Numbered from the stretch's first letter, positions 19,601-33,300 are shown. The stretch: DNA of 64,000 bases from Steinernema hermaphroditum (GCA_030435675.1 CM059623.1:2072012-2136011); one strand, 5' to 3'. The notes: generated by a model not told the origin, from the sequence alone. Made by a program: numbers and translations.

Positions 19601-21999
19601 GGATCACTAAACTAACCTAATCGTTGTCTATCAGCGAAAGAAAGAATCGTCTAATCTACTCGTGTAACCACATGACATTATCTCCTTGTTCACCTCTCCT
19701 CAACCCTTTCGTTTTTTAACTAGCACCCTCATCAACAGATCTTGTCCAACAGCATGAAGTGCAATCATAGAACTAATACAGATAGAACTAATACTGCGAT
19801 ATGTGGAAATGAAATATTTTTGAACATCAGATTATCAAGCTTGACCTACGATTATTTCAAGAAGCGAATGTTTTACAGACTGCTATTGCATATGATTCTA
19901 CAGTGTGATTTTACGTTATCCCGCATGGCCCGATCAGAAGCATTCTACGACCCGGATTGGCGGACACTGTCTACGGATTCTAATATTGGGCAACCTTTGG
20001 GAGCGGATAGACAGCGCTTTATAGGTTCCACATACAGTTTCCCTGTGAAAAATACTGGACAGGTGTGACTCTTGACAGACTTCGGGGAAAGAGATGCACG
20101 GCATGTGGCAGGCGAAGAAACTTGGTATATTCTAGTCCTTTATTTCTATTTTGCGCTATTTTTGCACACCCAATCATCGTTTTCTATCAGCGAAAGGAAA
20201 AAATCGTTTAATTTACGTTATTTTTGCGGTGACACGAGTGAGTCCACCTACCCTGTCTGCGCACTTTGGCAGAATCACTGATCCCATCTCTTGGGACTCC
20301 GGATGAGATGGGGCTCCTGTTCTCACAAGCCGGTTTACTTTTGGCTAACAAACTGAAATCTAGGTTGTTAGTGGAGTAATTTTTGGTAGGATCCAATACA
20401 CTAGAATCAGGTCTGGAAGATGGCAACGTTTCTATTGGCATATTCTACAAACTGTCACGATACGTTCTACCGTTTGGGTAGCTGTAAAACGTCTCGCACA
20501 AAAATAAGGGTGTTTATTTCGACTATTCGAGAAATCGTCGGGTTTGCATCCAATCCTAGATGGGAGCGTTCAACTGTTCAACTGTTCGTAATACCCTCGC
20601 TGAACTGGAGAATTTTAAAGAAACCTTCTTGTGTCTCATAATTCCACTTCAGCTTTGTTTGTTGCATTTCCAATCCCAAACGGCTGAATAGGCTGATAAG
20701 TGAGTAAGTATATTCTCAACTGGAACACATAACTCTCATAACTTGTGCTTACGTTGCATATAATATCCAACAGCGACAGAACATATTATAGATAGGTCAA
20801 AGAAATGATGGCATAACCGAACAATCAATGAGTTTTGGTTGACATTTCTATGTTGCAGAGCTAATTTTTGAAAGATAGGCTTTGATACCTTCAGATATTT
20901 TGGTCGATGTTTTCCAATAATCCCAACAATCTACAGTTTGAAAGTACAAATTTTTGCCACTTGAGTCCGAGCGACTTTTTATCATAATCACAGCGTGGAA
21001 TTTTGTTCATAGCTCTTTCCTCGTAAATTTATATCGTAACTTCCTCGCATTTTTGTACACAGTACCTCTTCAGTACGTGCCTATATTTGATTATCTTTTA
21101 CCTTCGACATATTTTGGATTAACTGCACTGTGCACAAAATTTTAGGTTACTTGACTTTGGCTTTCTGAATCAACGGCTTTGCACGATACAAATGAAATTT
21201 ACCAAATGAAAACTACGGGATATCACAGATTTTTAGTAGTTAGTGTATAATAAGCCGTCATTCCGAATGGTACATTTTTGTGTGACTGTTAAGAAGAAGT
21301 TTCTGATTTCGTAGGATATTTTGTAATGCACCCTGTGTACTGGAGCGTAATACACCACCGTCAATGCTGCGAACGCGTGTGGTTCGTAGGCTTAGCGAGC
21401 GTGGATCACCGTCGCTCTCAGTGAACTGGCAGTTCAGTGGTGGTGAAGATGGGATAGACGTGAAACAGTCTTCACGTCTACAGGGTCACGCACGTCTTCG
21501 ATAGAGAGAGGGAATCGACGTCAAGCGGCATCTGAAATGGGGATGCCAGAGGTGATATTCAGTCCTCGGTCTCAACATCACTGTCCTTTTTGTAGCGCTC
21601 GATTCCTTTTAAGCGGGTTGTGGGACCTTTCGTTTGTGTTGGTGGCAATCGACCGGATCCGTTCATTCTCTAAGAAATGACTTGAGTGGGCGGTCGATCT
21701 TTGGCCGCACCAAGCATAAGCAACATAAATGGCATGTGATAGGCGACAATGGCGGAACGGTCCTCAATTGACACCATTTTTTCTGAAGTGAATAACAGAG
21801 AATAACAGCGTGAATAGCAGTAATAATGCAGAATGGCACGACAAACATGGATAAAACAACAGGAGCCCCGTAAGACCAAAAAAAAGTGGGAAAAAATCAA
21901 GTTTTTTTTCCGCGTCACAGTATTTTCTTGACACCCTGTACACCTCCCAACGCAAAGCATTCCTTGAAATTGCGGTATTCCTTTTGACTGATTTGCGAC
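19601..21999. other. AT-rich intergenic region
   Basis: No gene could be supported. A hairpin with 10-bp arms (TAGACGTGAA at 21455-21464, TTCACGTCTA at 21471-21480) and a short family A piece (21620-21706) are the only structures seen. Confidence 0.4.
21620..21706 (-). repeat. MITE family A, fragment
   Basis: Shows GACCTTTCGTTTGTG followed by TGACTTGAGTGGGCGGTCGA and TTTGGCCGC, a diverged version of the first 90 bp of the reversed family A element. Confidence 0.5.
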
Positions 22000-23680
22000 T
22001 TAAGGGTCTTTCTCTTCTTTGTCGAGTGCTTCGAAGGCGTTCCGTAGGTAAGTGCCTTCCGATTCTCCCATCTGACTACAGCATTCATGGAGGTAGTCCA
22101 AAGTAGTCAAAAGCCCGTCGTCCTGTAATAACATTCATGAAATATTTGTTAGAAACGACCAGAACATACGAAAACAAATGGGAAGGCCGAACGCGGCTGT
22201 TTGACGAGTTTCACGAGTTTCACGAGTTTATTTCTCGTATCTAAGGCTTACGCCTTGCGAGACGTCATATATATGCACAAGAAACACATTATCACTCCGT
22301 AGTCGCCGGTCTTCTTCTGACTTCGGCACATCAGAATAGAGCACGGCGATCCCATTAGTGTGCGCGGGCATCAGAGAGGCGAAGAGCTGATTCCGGAGAC
22401 GGTGGAGCACAGGAAACCCATCTTCAGCTCAGGTGGCGGCGCGGACGTCGGAGTTGAGGAGCTTCTTCGGCGGCTTCCGCGGGCGGCACGAGTGAAGAAC
22501 AGGCATGCAGGCGAAACGCGTTGTCAGAGCACAACAGGCGAACCGGGAACCATTAGGGCAGCTGGCGGCGTGGACTCGGAGTTGCAACGCCTCTTCGACT
22601 TCTCTGGTGGCGCGGGTGGAGTCGGGCGGCAGTGACGGGCTTCTTGGCAAGACGGTGGAACTACGGCTCCCTGGTGTTCCAGGCCTTCTGGGAGCCGGGG
22701 CGATCACTATGCAACCAACAATGACGGCCGAAAACGACCGCTCACTCAACTCAATCGGCTCAGACAGCCTCAGAGAGAGCGAGCGGACGACCCGACCGAT
22801 CGCTGGGGGCACAAATTACCCGGCTGTTTGACAGGAGATGGGAATAGGTGGTCGTCTTCTTGACCACAGTCAGTGTGGCCCAAGTTGCGCAAGGCCTCCT
22901 TGACGCCCATTCGGCTGTTGAATATTTCGGTCTCGAATCGCTGAAGGACGTGCTCGATGCCGAAGCGGTATTCGAAGCGGAGAAGCACGTCGAACGCCGT
23001 GAAGAATGTTCGCGCGCACTGAAAGAAGCATTGTATCTCAAGACCAGGTGCACAAACTTACTCCTTGGTGCGACTCATCATCCAAGTTCACATCGATGTC
23101 GGAGGCGACAATATCCTCGAGGTGACCACGAAGGAACTGCAGTTTCTCAAAGCGTTTATCCATGTCGCGAAGCTTTTCCTCGAGCTGATGAGTCTGCCGC
23201 CGAGAAGTCTCCAGCGCGATACGATCCAAGGCCCATTTGAGCTTTTCATCGGACAACGACGAATCCAGTAATTCCTTGGCCCAATGGTTGGCAACCTTCG
23301 CTGCTACTTTCTTTCGCCGTTCCATATTCTTTTGCCCGATCCGCTAGAACCTCATTAGCAACTTTGATGTCATTATTGGCGAGCTTCGAGCTCTGTTCGG
23401 CCGCCATTAGTTTTGCAATCAGCTTTTGCAGATCGTCCTCTTCATGTCCTGGGCATTAAACAAGCGTCACATAACGACTTAACAACTGCTCACCTTCTCC
23501 AGCAGTGGTCGTCTGAGTGGGTCCATCATTTTGGACGTCCTCTGGTCCAGGATTCACTGAAACTCGTCCACTGAAGTCCCTGCAGGATATCTCAGACCTA
23601 CCGGATGGGTCCTTAACCATTGGGTGACAACCGTAGCCAACAGAAAGGAACAGAGCCAGGACAACGTAGACGTACTTCAT
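22000..23680 (-). CDS. Small secreted protein gene, MITE-bearing and possibly frameshifted
   Basis: Exon 1 (23680-23494) starts with a clear signal peptide, MKYVYVVLALFLSVGYGC, then a short acidic part ending at a GTGAGC donor. Exon 2 begins at 23448 (GHEEDDLQKLIAKLMAAEQS) and looks like a long amphipathic helix. Its frame changes near 23330-23365, where the first frame runs into ESSSEGCQ and the adjacent frame continues as KKVAAKVANHWAKELL to 23062. A one-base indel or a sequencing error fits. Exon 3 (23018-22820) reads TFFTAFDVLLRFEYRFGIEH. A family A MITE follows at 22405-22815, then coding-like sequence near 22255-22395. The last exon, 22122-22000, reads DDGLLTTLDYLHECC and ends in a stop. 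No known domain was seen; it is secreted or extracellular by inference. Joins around the MITE are uncertain. Confidence 0.5.
22405..22815 (-). repeat. MITE family A, long copy inside a gene
   Basis: The right part (22645-22815) matches the complete short element at 63711-63913 in the same plus-strand orientation (CAAGACGGTGGAACTACGGC, GGCCTTCTGGGAGCCGGGGC, CCGACCGATCGCTGGGGGC). The left part (22405-22640) extends it with GC-rich sequence also found at 6579-6662 and 54630-54705. It interrupts the secreted-protein gene, presumably within an intron. Confidence 0.75.
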
Positions 23681-23689
23681 TGTGGGAAG

Positions 23690-26600
23690 ACCTGATGATA
23701 TGCTCTTCCTACTCTTAGCGCCATTTATATTACTTTGTTTCTAATGGGCGCATAACCTGATTCCTTTGTCTTGTGAATTTTCAATATTGATATTTGCGAA
23801 CGGTGTGCTTTTTGCTTTGGCGCGCACGGCTGATTAATGATAATTTCTCACAACTGAGATCAGTTTTACGGATGCTGAATTGCGATATCTGTGTCTGCCG
23901 CCTGTAGACTTTTGGAAGAGGAAAGTTTTTGGAATAAAACCCTTCCAGGCGAACCATAGGTTTTCCGGCGTGGGCACAGTACAGCAGTCGGGTGGTCCAT
24001 TGATCAGATCACTCAGATGCCCCAGAGATCCATATCAAGATATGAGACCGAGGACGTCGCTGTCCAAGATGTCCAAAATGTGTGTTCGCACTGGAGATAT
24101 GTGATCTACCGTCACCGTCCTCGCTACAATCGATGGCAACGGAGACCACTCATTGGGGACATTTGGAAGATGACCGACGATTACGGTACTTTTGAATTGT
24201 ATTATGATGATGCTCTGGGTGGGTAGCTTTGATATTTCATATTTCACCTGATCTGGTTGTTTGCAAATCAGAACAGTTTTTAAAAGGATCACACAGGTAA
24301 GAATTGTTAAATACAACTTTCGACGCTTTTTGAAGCACCTTGGAGGTGTCCATAAAGTGTAATACATGTATGAATTTCGATCGCACAATTTCGGGACACT
24401 TAACGATCTTTTCTTTATTTGCATTAGTTAATGGCCGACGCAACCGCCGTCGTATTTTTACAACCCTCCGTTCGATGTCCTTCGATTTGTCTTAATGTGC
24501 TTCGTTCATATTTTTGTTGTCCATCGCATGACCGCCATTTTTCTTAGAAGGTGGAAAGTTTAAATTTATCTTTTTGACCGTACGAACGATTTTGGATTTC
24601 AATATGCTTCATTTTTTTTGAAATGACATCGCGTGTTTTATGCGTATTTCGGGAAATTTGAAAGATCTCCTAGGAATTCCAGCTTAATATGGGTACATAT
24701 CATGTCATTTTATTTGGTTCGTCACTAATTTTTATCGCGCAATCCCATGACGGTATCTTCCATCTCTTCTATGTCATGTTAAGCGATTTATAATTTGTCT
24801 TTGTAGTGGTAAAATCATTTTTGTACAGTGCATGCAGTTCTACTCTTTGCTTGGGTGGTGCATGTCCAGCGGCTACTCAGTTCAGATATAGAAACAACTA
24901 TCGAAAGTGGAGCGCTTTCTTCGCTACTCACCTTTTCTTTCTGGGGCACTCCTGGCATAACACACCTGTGGGGAAGCAGAACGGCCTTGGGAGCAACGCA
25001 AAAACGGACAAAGTTGTCGGGTTCGGATGCTGTCCGCTTTCTGACAATCCTCGGGTCTCAAAGCCATTGCATTCGGTTTCACGTTTTCAAGACCATATAG
25101 TCATTGGTCTTGGTTCTTCTTGTTTTTATTGAACTTTAACCCAGTAAACAGAAGGATTACCTGTTGGTCCCGAAGACATGTTGGCGGTACTGTAGAGCTT
25201 TGCACACACTTTCTTTACAGGGGATTTTTGCACTTTCTTATACAAGACTAAAATTTAACATAAGGCTACAATTAAAAAAACTAGGATATGGATTAGCTTC
25301 CAGCGGAACTCTTCAAAATCTTGCATTTTTGCTGGTGGACCACACGGACCACGTGAATCACAAGAAGAAGGCTGATATAGTGACGTACTTTTGTCCCTTC
25401 CTATGTTATTCGTTTGTTTAAGTTTTTCGTGCTTTTCAAAATAGGAATAAATCTGTATTTTTGACATTTTGTTGTGATATTTCCACAGGACTTTTAATTT
25501 CCTTCAGTCCGAAACGATTGCATCAACGTGTTTCTCCGAACGATTATTGGTCCATTATTAATCGACCACCATTTATGTAAACAAATAGTCTTGTTTTCTT
25601 TTAAAACATGTAGGAGTTCTCGTGATCCAACAGCGTTATCGCATAGGATTTGAATTTTTGAAGTAAGGGCAGCGTTATAATAAGATAATGCGCCATCGTT
25701 GATGTCGTCAAGCTTATGGTTAGATTACTTGTGTGATATTTCCACAGGACTTTCCATTTCCACAAGCTTATGGTTAGATTACGGAGCAGGTGTTTGACAT
25801 TGTGTTTTCCTGTGTACAATAAAAAAACGATAAAAAGGATAACATACCTGTTTAGTATGTCCAGAGTGTCCGATATTTTTTGTAGGAAGTACACACTTTA
25901 GTAGGAGCATTACTATGGCAGACTTCAACCAAATCGACGGAAACAACTTTAAATGTTCGACCCTTGTTTGTTCGACCGATTCGCAACGAAAAAACGATCT
26001 GCAATGGTCGTTTGCGATTCTGTCTAGACGATCTTCTAGAAGGTCTTCGTTGGTAGCTCTTGTAGACAATATACAGTGTTTTTCAGTGTTTACGGACTTT
26101 TTTGGATTTTAAACGCTTTTTTACTGCTAACGCCGAGCAGTCTCTTTTGACTTTTGTGAGTTCTTTTAACCGTCAAACTTTTGACTCTTATACTCTTCCA
26201 AGCGTACCTCAATTTCCACGTCAACAATGAGAGCTACACACTTAGAGATCTTAATCTTAAATTAAGGTAGATCCTCTCTTATTCGCACTGTTTGTCTTTC
26301 ATCACTTTAATCACTTAGTCTTCAATCTTTGGTGTCATTTAAAGGTTGTAAATTCATGCATCCCTTAATGACCACAGTTTTTCCGTTCCAAAACGTGTCC
26401 ACAATCCCCCGCATGCCTTAACCCCATAAAAAGTGCCCTTTCCCCACCAACGGCTTTTCCGTCTCATCAACATCGTCATCACCGCTCCCCGGCAACCAAA
26501 TTATGGCCAGTTTCACGTCACATTCGATCATCTCCCCTCCGCTCCCCTCCACTTCGGCGGCGGTGCCCCTCGTCCACCCTCCGTCCATCGTCAACGACGA

Positions 26601-27600
26601 CCGACCCACGGATCCTCCGTCCACACAGTGGAACGCACGTCTTCAGCGTCTGGCGCCCTCCACACCGCTGCGTTCCATGTAGCCGCGTCGATCGATGTGT
26701 CGCTGCGGCGGGTGGGCGGTCCGGCGACGTCGCACGACGTCGCGGCCGAAATTGTTTACGCGTCGCGAAATCTGACGATCGGCCGGCCGCGTGTACATTT
26801 GGGACTGGGAAGTTGTTGATGCCAAGAGGGTCTTGGTCCCTTGAAGCGACTAAGAGGGTTCGGGGAAGCAAGCTGTGTGGGAAACAAGCAGGAAATGGCG
26901 GACAAAAGCATGAAAGTTCTACATCAGCTGCAGTCAAGGTTAGGGGCAACAATGGCGGCGCCGATCTCTGAACAGATAAGAGTCACGTGAGGGGGTGCAT
27001 TTTTTATGGGACGCACGACTGTGTTTTTCCGGGTGTGGAAGATTTTGTTTGGACCACTAGCAGTGGTCGACATACTCCATTATATTAAAGAGTTTGTTGA
27101 TCAATTCATTCAATTTCATTCCAAATTCGATTATTTTTGCAATTAGACTGAGACAACATTGGTCATTTGAGGGCGCCCTGGACTTAACATACTATGTGAA
27201 ATATTTGCGGTGGCAATGTTGCAGATCAACATACATAAAAGTTGTGATACGATGAAGATCGGGAAAAAACAAAGTGGACGTCGATCAGATAAGGATTACG
27301 CGAGAAGGTGTATTTCTTACAACCTCGGCTTTGTTTTTTTTTGTTTAAAGTACAAAGAGTGGTGTTCTTCATTGAGTTGTTCTTGGCATTGTTCTTTATT
27401 CGAGCCGGCGTTCTTTAAGGAACAGCCAATACACAACCCACCCTATTTTTTAAGAAAACGCCAGTGTGAAAGAACGGCTCTTCCTGCCTATATTTGCAGA
27501 TGTTTCCGAGGTCATCCCTACAAACATCCCAGTATTTTATACCACAACGCTCTTCGTCTCAACATGTTGGCCTATCTTCACTCTATCTGATTTACACTTG
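23690..27600. other. Long intergenic region
   Basis: No complete gene was found. A possible single exon on the minus strand (26069 to about 25850) reads MSTRATNEDLLEDRLDRIAN and ends at a CAG|GTATGT donor, but no partner exon could be joined. At 26440-26960 a GC-rich island holds overlapping open frames on both strands with no motif; these are probably a composition effect. Confidence 0.35.
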
Positions 27601-27634
27601 TCTCTTTCCACTCAGAACTCTACGGGCTCATTTC

Positions 27635-28190
27635 TACTTTACAGAAATAGAGGCCAAATGTTGAAAAGTCACACTTCAGCAATGGTGCCTAAGCAAGAAA
27701 TAAAGGTGCCTAAGACCTCACATTTTCAACTTGACCCTTAGAAAGGCTCTCCACTTTGAGCTGAGAGATTCCCGTTTAAAGGATCAGATAACACTCTCTT
27801 CGGCCTATCTCAGTGTCGTCCACATTGGACCACATATGACGACACCAGAGGAAATCACTCAGATACAAAAGCCGAAAATTGGACCAAAAACATTTTTAAA
27901 CTCCGCATATAGTACAAACGAGCTCTCTGGCTTGAGAAGCGGGCTGTGTCCAGCAGAGTCCAAATAGACCTCACATTTTCGAGTTGACCTCCAGGATGGC
28001 CTTCCACTTTGTGTTGAGAAATACCTTTCCCTTTATAGCACTCTGGAGTGGGGGTGGAATGAAATGACGCCAGAAATGACTGTTAGCTTTCTAAGTCTTA
28101 CCATTATCTGTGCTCATCTACAAATGACGACATCAAAGGAAACCACTCAGAATAATATAAAGAGGTCGAAATCATTTTATGACTCCAAAC
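27635..28190 (+). repeat. Dispersed repeat family D, two tandem copies
   Basis: Copy 1 (27635-27965) and copy 2 (about 27965-28190) share GACCTCACATTTTC.A.TTGACC and TTGAGA(G/A)AT, a CTACAAATGACGAC-like block, and GAAA(T/C)CACTCAGA. Further copies lie at 55440-55745 and 59985-60290, each following family C in the same order. Confidence 0.65.
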
Positions 28191-28618
28191 TCGGCTTTTT
28201 CTACGGCTGTTTACATAATCAATTGGAAACGTGGTGATCGGAGAAGTCCATCTTTTTCAGTCGATTTCACCGTGTTAATAATGTATGTGTAGCAATTTTT
28301 AGCTGGTTCTGAGACACTTAAAATGAATTTGGCCTTAGATTTTCATTGACGATCACAGAAACTCGTATTTCACTCAGATTTACAGATTTATTTTGCGATC
28401 TCAGTATTCCACTCAATAAGGCTAATTGTTTGATATGGTATTCGTGCAAATTTAAGAACAAATCCGCGAATGAGAGGCTTTTGGAAAAGCTGATTAGAAC
28501 GGGAGGAAAACATCTGCTGACATTTATTTTTTAAGATTGCTGATGTTTCAACCATATTCAAGGAATCAATAAAGATTCTTTGGAACTAGAGATTCCAACT
28601 GAGCCGGAGCCGGCTCAG

Positions 28619-29104
28619 CTCAGTTGGCTGCAAGCCGAACCTATCAACATAGTGGAAAATTGATGCCTTTCATGGGGACCGGTGCGGAGAGATCGAAGAC
28701 GACTAGAGACAAAGGGCATTGAGCCAATTTCTAATTATTCAATTCCCTCTCGTTGTGGTGTGATCGTAAATGGACAAAATTCATCACCTAAATTAACATT
28801 CTTAGAGTCTCTGTCATCTCTTTTCCCGGTCGTTGGCAAAGAAGAGTTGTCATTTTGGAGTGGATAAGCTATAGATCCTGCAAAATCTAGGATAATCAGC
28901 TGTGGTAAATCCTTAAAAACCTAAAAATAAGAGATTCTCAGATATCAGGTAACCGATAATTTTGTCAAAAATTTGGCTTCTAATAGCCGGAACAGCCCAA
29001 CATCATCGGCTGTACAACAATTAATGAAACAATGAAACAAAAGAAACAAGTTTCCCAATATATGTTGCCGGGTCCCAGCTAGGTTCGGCTTGCAGCCAAC
29101 TGAG
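28619..29104. mobile_element. Non-coding element with 24-bp inverted repeats
   Basis: CTCAGTTGGCTGCAAGCCGA (start of the arm at 28619-28642) is exactly reverse-complemented at 29081-29104. The 438 bp between hold no supported gene. Just outside on the left lies GAGATTCCAACTGAGCCGGA, like the ends of the hAT MITE at 62156-62551, so this may be part of a larger hAT-type element. No target duplication was identified. Confidence 0.6.
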
Positions 29105-30305
29105 TTTGTTCCCTTCTGGTCATGCTGTGCTGAGAATCGAAAAAAGCTTTCCTACACCCATTTATAAGACGTTGACAGCAATGCCGTTCTGAGATAATGA
29201 CTTCGCAAAAGTAACAGGAAACGTGCTAAAGCTTCTGGACAAATTCAACGAGAGGTCTATTTTTAGAAACGAATCTTTCGGAACTGTTCACAGACAATGA
29301 TTTCCATCGCGTCACCCCATGAGAACTCGACGACGACCTTGATGGTCAATGAACTGGTTCCAGGTGGAAATATAGTCGTCAACCACAGATACATGTGAGA
29401 GAATCCGATTGAAATCAAATCTTGGAAAAATCCATATAATGTCAGTCTTTCCCACATTTCTAGTCCACCTCAGAGGCTATTTAGAGCGTAGTTAAGATAT
29501 TTAATTTTATGGCCTATTATTAATGTCGCTGGCGATCGGTCATCCGTTCGCTCTCCTATGAATGAGTTGAGTGAGCGGTCGTTCTTGGCCGCCGTCGTTG
29601 GCATAAATATTGGCTTCCAAAAGTCCACAAGAACACGCGTAGTTACGCTCAGCTAACCAAGAAGCTCTTCACCCGTCGAGAAGTCGAGCCCAAGAATCGC
29701 CGATTGGATTAAGGTTGACCTGCATTCTTCTCGATCTTCATTCTTGCAGGTCCAAACCGTACTGAACTGGCAAGATCTGACAGGATTTCCGGCTAGTAGT
29801 TCAGGGCACAATTTCAGGAATTGGGCTGGCAGACACGTTCGCAACGCTGGTGATTAGCCATATCTTTAGGGTTTTTCGATCGTCCCGGTGGCAGGAAATG
29901 GCAACACTTAGCAATAGCCTCCTCAAAACACAATCCTTACAGTTCCCTCACATCTTGCGCTAGACGTAAACACTATGAAATTAGATGTGCTAGGTCACGT
30001 GCCGCTCCAAAAGGGCATAATCACAAACACTTCACACGAAATCTCGCGGACGCCCCCGGTCCCGCACCGACTTCCCTGCGCAGTAGAGTGCGGGACTTCG
30101 AAAACGCCATGGAAACCCCGTTTTCACACTTTAGTAATTTTGTTAGCATTTCCTCACCTTTTACGTCGATTTTCGATTTATATTATGACTGTTTTTGGCA
30201 TCGGAATAAACTTCATAACAGCTCCGCGTGCTTTCGTCTTTCGTGGACACTCTCCTCAGTAGATAGCCTCTCCTCAGAATCAGTAGCTTCTTTCAGTGTC
30301 CAGCC
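29105..30305. other. Upstream region of the first Nup62 gene
   Basis: Contains a family A fragment (29528-29610) and otherwise no gene. An inverted pair GTCCCGCAC/GTGCGGGAC (about 30059-30096) lies about 200 bp before the nucleoporin start and could be a promoter-linked hairpin. CTTTCAG at 30289-30295 looks like a spliced-leader acceptor. Confidence 0.4.
29528..29610 (-). repeat. MITE family A, fragment
   Basis: CTGGCGATCGGTC..GTTCGCTCTC, then GAGTTGAGTGAGCGGTCGTT and CTTGGCCGCCGTCGTTGGC, matching the central part of the family in reverse orientation. Confidence 0.65.
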
Positions 30306-33300
30306 ATGTTCGGACAGAAGAGTCAAGCCTCATCCAGCGCGCCGGCCTTCTCCTTCTCGACCCCGACAGCCAGCGCCACCTCGGCACCTTCCAGTGGCCT
30401 CTTTGGAGGCCCCGCTGCCGCTTCGACCCCTGGAAACACGTCCCTCTTCGGCACTCCCAGCTCCACTATGCAGCTCGGATTTGGACAGTCCACTCCGACC
30501 ACTGGAGGACTCTTCGGCTCTTCGACGCCGGCGAGCACCGCCGCTCCCGCCGCTTCCGGTGGTCTATTTGGAGCAGCCGCCCCAGCAACTGCCGCTCCAA
30601 CGTTTGGACAGTCAACGGGAACGGGCCTATTCGGATCTTCGGGAAGTACGACTTCCGGATTTGGTGCCGCTCCCAGTGGAGGAGGACTCTTCGGCTCCTC
30701 TACAACTGCAGCTGCGACAACGAAGTCCGGATTCTCGTTCTCAAACGCCCCGGCTGCCACTTCTACCGCTCCATCGCTGTTCGGCGCCGGTGGCACAGCG
30801 TCTACTGGAAGCGCCGGATTCGGCTTCGGTGGCGCGGCTCCCGCAGCGACAACTGCTTCCAGTACATTCGGTTTCGGCGGATCTACCGCCGCAAAGACGA
30901 CCACCGCATCTTCTGGCCTCTTTGGCGCAGCACCTGCGGCATCGAGCACTACAGGAGCTGCCGGGTTCGGCTTTGGAGGAGCTGGTGCTACTTCTACCAC
31001 GGCGGCAACTACCGCTGCAGCTCCAGGAGGATTCGGCTTCGGAGGCGTCTCATCGACCACCACGACCGCAGCCTCCGGTGGACTCTTCGGCGGCGCTGCT
31101 GCCGCACCCACTTCTACAGCTGCTGCTCCAGCGTTCGGTCAGTCGAAAGGACTATTCGGTGGCTCTACCACCGCTGCCACTACTGCTGCTTCGACTGGAC
31201 TCTTTGGCGCCCCAGCCGCCGCAACAACCACAGCTTCCACTGGGCTGTTTGGCGCTGCGAAGCCAGCAGCAACGACTGCTGCCGCCCCAACTGGATTGTT
31301 CGGCACCACGGCTACAACGGCCGCGCCAGCTACCCCGACTGCCGGACTCTTTGGTACACCGAAAGCCACGGCTGCTGCTCCTACTTTTGGGGCCGCCGCT
31401 CCAGCCGCTTCCACTGGCACAGGACTCTTTGGAACGCCCAATGCGGCGAAGCCAACAACGTAAGTTCATTTGAAAATGAGATAGAAGGCGCCAGCTCATA
31501 TACCCCCTAAAGAATCTTCCATGTAGAGCCCGTAGTAGAGCCCAATTAGCTATGGAAGAGAATCTTAATAAGGTGTGCAGTGTAGCCTAGATGTCTTGGG
31601 GCATAGGAACATGGTCACATCATAGAAATATCGATCCCTAAACCCCTTAATGATTTTAATATAAAACGAGAACTTTCGCGAACCACCAGGACCACCTCCA
31701 AACCTCCATTTTAGGGCTACTGCCGCTCCGTCTCTGACATTCGGTGCTCCAGCCACCACAGCCTCTGCGCCAGGAACTGGACTTTTCGGAGCGGCCGCTC
31801 CAGCTCCAGCCGCCGCCACCACCGCCCCTGCCACCGGACTCTTTGGCACCACTCCCGCTGCCACGACGGCTACAACCACTGCACCTGCGGGAGGACTGTT
31901 CGGAGCAGCTGCTGCTCCAAAGCCCGCTGCCGCCCCGGCTACAGGACTCTTCGGCGCTGCGGCTCCTGCCGCATCAGCTGCAGCTCCCGCCACTGGTGGA
32001 TTATTCGGCGCTAGCGCGGCTACCACGACAGCTTCTGCTCCGGCTTCCGGACTCTTCGGAACCCCAACCGCTACGACGACCGCTGTCGCTCCAGCTCCGA
32101 CTGGACTGACCTTTGGAACCCCAGCTGCCAGCACCGCCGCCTCGACGACTGGCCTCTTCGGAGCGGCTGCTCCAGCGACGTCAGCTCCCGCTGCTGGACT
32201 CTTTGGCGCCCCTGCAGCCACGACAGCCACTACCGCCTCCACTGGCCTTACCTTTGGAGCGCCGTCCACGACCGCCGCCGCAAAGCCGACCACTTCGACA
32301 ACAGCCACAAGGCACTTACCTTTCCTATTCTTAAAACTCGTCATCGATGAACTTTCAGTGGTGCTGCAGCTCCAACTCTCACTTTTGGCGCGCCAGCGGC
32401 ATCGTCCGCTGCTCCACCAAGCCTCTTCGGCACTTCTATCGCCACGTCGGCCGCTGCTTCTTCCACCACTGCTCCCACCACTACATCGACTCTTCTTCTC
32501 GGAGCGACCACCAGTTTGACGGCGGCCACTACAGCTAGGGCTGTACCAGCGCAAACGTAAGTTTTCTAGTTCACGGGAACTATGACGAACAGTAGTATAA
32601 CAGAAAAAATAAGCAGATGTTGTGGATTGAGAGAGGCTGTGAGTATAGGCATCCATTTCAATCATATTTCTTTAGTCAAATTCGGAGCAAGGAGTGAGTT
32701 TGATGATAATCTAGATGAAGGGCTAGGCTGTAACACAATCAAGGTCAAGGACGGAAAAAGCGCGGGATTTTTATTTTAAAGAGCGAACAGCTAGTGATTA
32801 TGGTTATGAGTCGGTTCCTATATGCCCCATCATTATATTTTGAAGTGTGTCGGACTGATCTTCTTTCAAGACACGATATTCCAAACCTTATTCGGTCACC
32901 AAAGCTAACATTTGACCTACAGCCCTATTCTGAACCAGATTACCAGTGTAAACCTTCAGCGCCAAAATGACGATGAAAGAGTTGGAGCAGATGCTCCAGA
33001 TGATGGTTTGCGAGTATGAGGAGCAGGAACGGAGCTTCATGGAGAAGGTGGTCGAACTGAACGCTTACGACGCTGTTCTACGTGACTCGAGACAGAAAGT
33101 AAGTCACTGCACTCATCCATATTCCCCACAAAACCGCCATTTTTAGGTATTTGAGCTAGTTGAAGAAGTAAACGGCATAGAGAAGGAGAAGGACCGTATC
33201 AAGGCCAACGTCGAATTCCTAGAGACCAAAGAGAAAGAGATGGACGAGATCGTTGTCGAGCTGGAGAAGGCGGTCGGGGTTTCCGACTGGACCGATGGAT

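Noticed and set aside
24806..25132. Two overlapping frames of about 100 codons
   Set aside because: No domain, no neighbouring exon and no poly(A) signal; likely chance.
26433..26952. Overlapping GC-rich open frames on both strands
   Set aside because: No motif, splice sites or start context; open frames on both strands are expected at this composition.
30088..31510. Two other long plus-strand frames overlapping the first FG exon
   Set aside because: They are frame-shifted readings of the same repeats; only the GLFG frame joins in phase to the Nup62 C-terminal exons.
31565..32665. A 366-codon minus-strand open frame antisense to the Nup62 FG exons, and a similar one at 30323-31111
   Set aside because: It is the mirror image of Ala/Gly/Phe-rich codons of the nucleoporin; the composition keeps the reverse frame free of stops. 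No splice or start logic supports it.
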